This document shows, piece by piece, positions 61,450-64,000 of a stretch of DNA of 64,000 nucleotides (its first letter is position 1; every line of letters starts with the position of its first letter). The notes below the pieces were generated by a model, which saw only the letters and a program-made list of their open reading frames with translations, was not told the DNA's origin and searched no databases. Origin of the DNA: Leptidea sinapis (lineage: Eukaryota; Arthropoda; Insecta; Lepidoptera; Pieridae); assembly GCF_905404315.1 (NCBI RefSeq), contig NC_066297.1, positions 992,001 to 1,056,000 of the forward strand, in the 5' to 3' direction. The position numbers were made by a program, and so were the translations under genes.

Positions 61450-63440
61450 TCTTGAGAGTAAGCAAACACACGTTCAAAAAGTAGTAGTAAGTAACCTGTA
61501 AAGTAATAACCTTTAGAATCTCAGCCCTGCGAAAACGAACTATCTGTTGCTCACATACCTAAAACCGACCAAGCAATCATACAAAAACACAGATATGGTA
61601 ACGCAGCAGGAGTTCCCTGCTATTGTCTACCGATACAGAGGATGATACAATTTCGACATCGGGAAGATCAATTGGATGAAGAACTCTTCTAGCCGCAAAT
61701 ATTTGGCAGATTCGGGAAACTCATGACTATCATTAAGTTATTCAGGAATACAGCTCATTGTGAACTGCTTCGATCAATTTGCATTACAACTACGGTTTAA
61801 ACTCTCCCATGCGGAATTCACGTGCTTAGAGTTCGACAATTATTCACATTGGCTAGTGTATGAAGGAGCACAAAAAGTTCCACAATACACAACACTCAGC
61901 TCAGTTTTCTTGACAATGAGGGAGATCCAGGTCTTGAGGATAAAATGGATTATCTAGAAATGGATAAGCGTTTTGAAAAGGCTTTTAAAAGAGCGCCACA
62001 CACCCAGATGGTAAGAAATATATCCAAAATTAATGGCGTATCGTGCGATACTGGAATTCGGAGCGGTAAGACGCCAAAAATGCTTATTTTATCATACTAG
62101 ATAAACTGCAATGTCTAATTAAATGACTACTGACTTGAAATTGCATTTTAATCAAAATCTATTCATTAAGACAGTCTCTGTTCATTTGCCCTTTAGATAA
62201 TATTAAAAAAAATTAAAGGTTTGTTAATATTTTCCTAAAACGATATTCTCTCTGTAAATTTACTAATTGTATTCTAATTAGTATGAGACAACAAATACAT
62301 ATTATTATCATTATGCCTATTTTTTGCTGGTATTCACACCCTACAAGCTAGAACATAAGTATACAAGGCAACGTATTGTCATAAAGTCGACTCAACGTTC
62401 ATTGCAATCCTTCTAGTATTCACAAACCCAATACTTTTGAGCTGCATGAACCTTGAACCAATTGAACACTCAGTTTGAGGTATGAAAAGCTGTTCTGCTT
62501 AAATTTTTATGTTATAATAATTAATAAAATTGTCTAGTATTAGTTATGAGTTGATTATAAAATTAGAGTTTACTGGTGAAACTTTCTAAGTGTAAACAAT
62601 AACCGGGAAAGATTAGAGAACACAAGTACAAATGCGCCGCTGTTTGATAGTGGAACAGCTGTGATATCAGCAGTTCACTCAATTACTGCTAAATTCAAAT
62701 ATAAAACAAAATATGATTCGTAGTTGTATGAAATTTATTATAAATTAAGCGCAGATATGTTTTCAGTCAAATAATACAATATGGTAATTTTGTTTAAATT
62801 TCTGAATACCAGTTCTGTTTCGCTGATGTGTTCGAACAATTTCAAGGTTATAAAATTGTCTCAAGTCTTATAGAATACAGAGCAAATTAGTCGTAAGGCA
62901 AGGTTCCTCCCGGGCGAAAGGATTTATTGTTAAAATAAAAATAAACTTAGGTGGTAGCTCAATTTCTAACTAACCTTGCAACATATAAAATTTAAAAATA
63001 ATATTGTATGAAACATTATAATAGAGTCTGTCTGTGTTCGACAAATTAATTGTCCATACACATTCCATATACATAAGGCAACTTTGATTGACACGTACCT
63101 GTCACCTTTTGCATTGAATAGAGACTAGATAATTTGTTAAAACTAAATGTGCTTTTGATCTTGGAAATTATAAATGCTAAAATTGTTTTTGGAGAGTAAT
63201 TAAAATTTTATCTTGATTAAAACCTGTAAGAAGTGTTACACACCACGTTATGCTCGAGAGAGCTGGGGGAGTATCTGAAATGAAAGGACCTAAAATTAAT
63301 AATTTTCCAGATGTTCGATACCTACTGACATTCGAGTAGAAAATCATTCACCATTATGTTAGTTTTAGTAGAAGTTAATAATCTTTACTTAGACAAAGGG
63401 TTGTGCTACAGTGAGTGAACAAGTAGTGGATTAGTTTTAC
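61450..63440. other. No recognisable feature over about 2 kb
   Basis: AT-rich. A 65-codon frame at 61760-61957 has no motif. 61980-62010 ('gagcgccacacacccagatg') faintly resembles jockey-like C-terminal sequence. Otherwise this is the most repeat-free stretch in the window. Confidence 0.4.
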
Positions 63441-63449
63441 GAGGGGAAA

Positions 63450-63790
63450 GTCGACCATGGATGCGGTAATGGTACATATTAAACTTGTGTTTGACTCTTG
63501 GGAGAACTCCCAAGATGTAATAATTATTTTCTGTGATCTTTCAAAAGCTATTGATTCCGTGGATTTTAGTACCGTTTTACTTGAGCTTAAGTTTTATGGC
63601 CTTTTTAACTTCTTCTTCTCTAACTTCATTGTTGTCAGCGCTCGTAGAGTTTTGCGGCAATCAAAAGGCTTCAATGTAGATATAGGTATGCCACAGGGTT
63701 TAATCCCTGGCCCGTTCCTCTATTTAGTCTATATTAACAATCTTTCATTTTTGATAGAGACACGCTGATATAGTTTTATACTCCAATAAC
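63450..63790 (+). pseudogene. LINE RT fragment
   Basis: 104 open codons: IIIFCDLSKAIDSVDF (first catalytic Asp), NVDIGMPQGLIPGPFLYLVY, then a shift before the YADD block (ADIVLYSNN). Related to the decayed copy at 5995. Confidence 0.7.
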
Positions 63791-63867
63791 ACCTCAGTTT
63801 TATTCTAAATGGAAAGCAAAAATAATACTTAATGTTACTATGTCAAAAGTTTTAAATTGATTCTCAA

Positions 63868-63935
63868 ATCAGGCAGAGGAGATCACATACCATCAGGTGA
63901 CCCGTATACTTTTTTGTCATCCTCTACCATAAAAA
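63868..63935 (+). mobile_element. Jockey-like tail fragment
   Basis: 'gatcacataccatcaggtga', 'cccgtatacttttttgtcat', 'cctctaccataaaaaa'. The 'taccatcagg' block is SINE-like, making this another hybrid tail. Confidence 0.5.
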
Positions 63936-64000
63936 AGTTCTGATCATTTTCTATTATTATCACATTATAAAAATATTATTATTATTCAAAATCAAAGTCT

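Overview
The window looks like a stretch of transposon-rich, AT-rich insect chromosome, almost certainly Lepidoptera (butterfly or moth). The evidence is the mix of repeats: short Helitrons with the A|TC...CTAG|T boundary, CR1-like, jockey-like and RTE-like LINEs with lepidopteran-style 3' tails, a Tc1 element, P-type and PIF/Harbinger-type MITEs, and an abundant hairpin-rich SINE. I see no bacterial gene organisation, no CRISPR array, no rRNA gene and no intact tRNA gene. No complete host gene is visible. Two short exon-like segments with plausible splice sites (minus strand, about 47.2 kb and 27.6 kb) are the only candidates for host coding sequence, so the window is probably intergenic or large-intron DNA. 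All family and clade names come from motif recognition and memory, not from a search.

Layout. 0-9 kb: a Helitron-like fragment at the edge, a long-inverted-repeat element (1676-2257), a tRNA-like SINE-type repeat followed at once by a Helitron end (3.2-3.7 kb), two head-to-head Helitrons (5.0-5.6 kb), a decayed LINE (6.0-6.4 kb), and SINE copies. 8.7-9.35 kb: a P-type MITE interrupted by a repeat seen again at 13.5 kb, then a perfect 25-bp hairpin at 9.5 kb. 10-19 kb: CR1-like tails, nested LINEs, SINEs, and Helitrons with an internal 111-bp tandem repeat. 20.1-21.95 kb: a LINE reverse transcriptase on the minus strand, open apart from one stop but with a damaged catalytic motif. 24.2-25.8 kb: a Tc1 element with exact TA target duplication and a dead transposase. 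26.3-27.1 kb: a five-unit minisatellite. 27.1-27.5 kb: a complete P-type MITE with an 8-bp target duplication.

28-40 kb: Helitrons with exact boundaries, a pair of PIF/Harbinger-type MITEs, a LINE fragment nested in a CR1 copy, and tRNA-like inverted elements. 40-50 kb: the densest SINE area, a Helitron that keeps the first codons of a Rep/helicase gene and sits inside a CR1 tail, an RTE fragment split by a hexamer-tailed insertion, and a three-layer nest at 44.6-45.3 kb. 50.4-53.06 kb: the best-preserved element, a 5'-truncated jockey-like LINE with endonuclease and reverse transcriptase in one frame, broken only by two nonsense codons. 53.5-54.9 kb: a second RT pseudogene. 55-64 kb: RTE, jockey-like, Ty3/gypsy integrase, CR1-like and other RT remnants, then about 2 kb (61.45-63.45 kb) with nothing recognisable.

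How the parts relate: the abundant SINE and the jockey-like LINE have clearly similar 3' ends, as expected if the LINE machinery copied the SINE. Several internally deleted DNA transposons (P-type, PIF-type, Helitrons) have no visible autonomous partner here. Repeated nesting (SINE in CR1, SINE in jockey-like, Helitron in CR1, LINE in CR1, CR1 tail in another LINE) gives a relative order of insertions.
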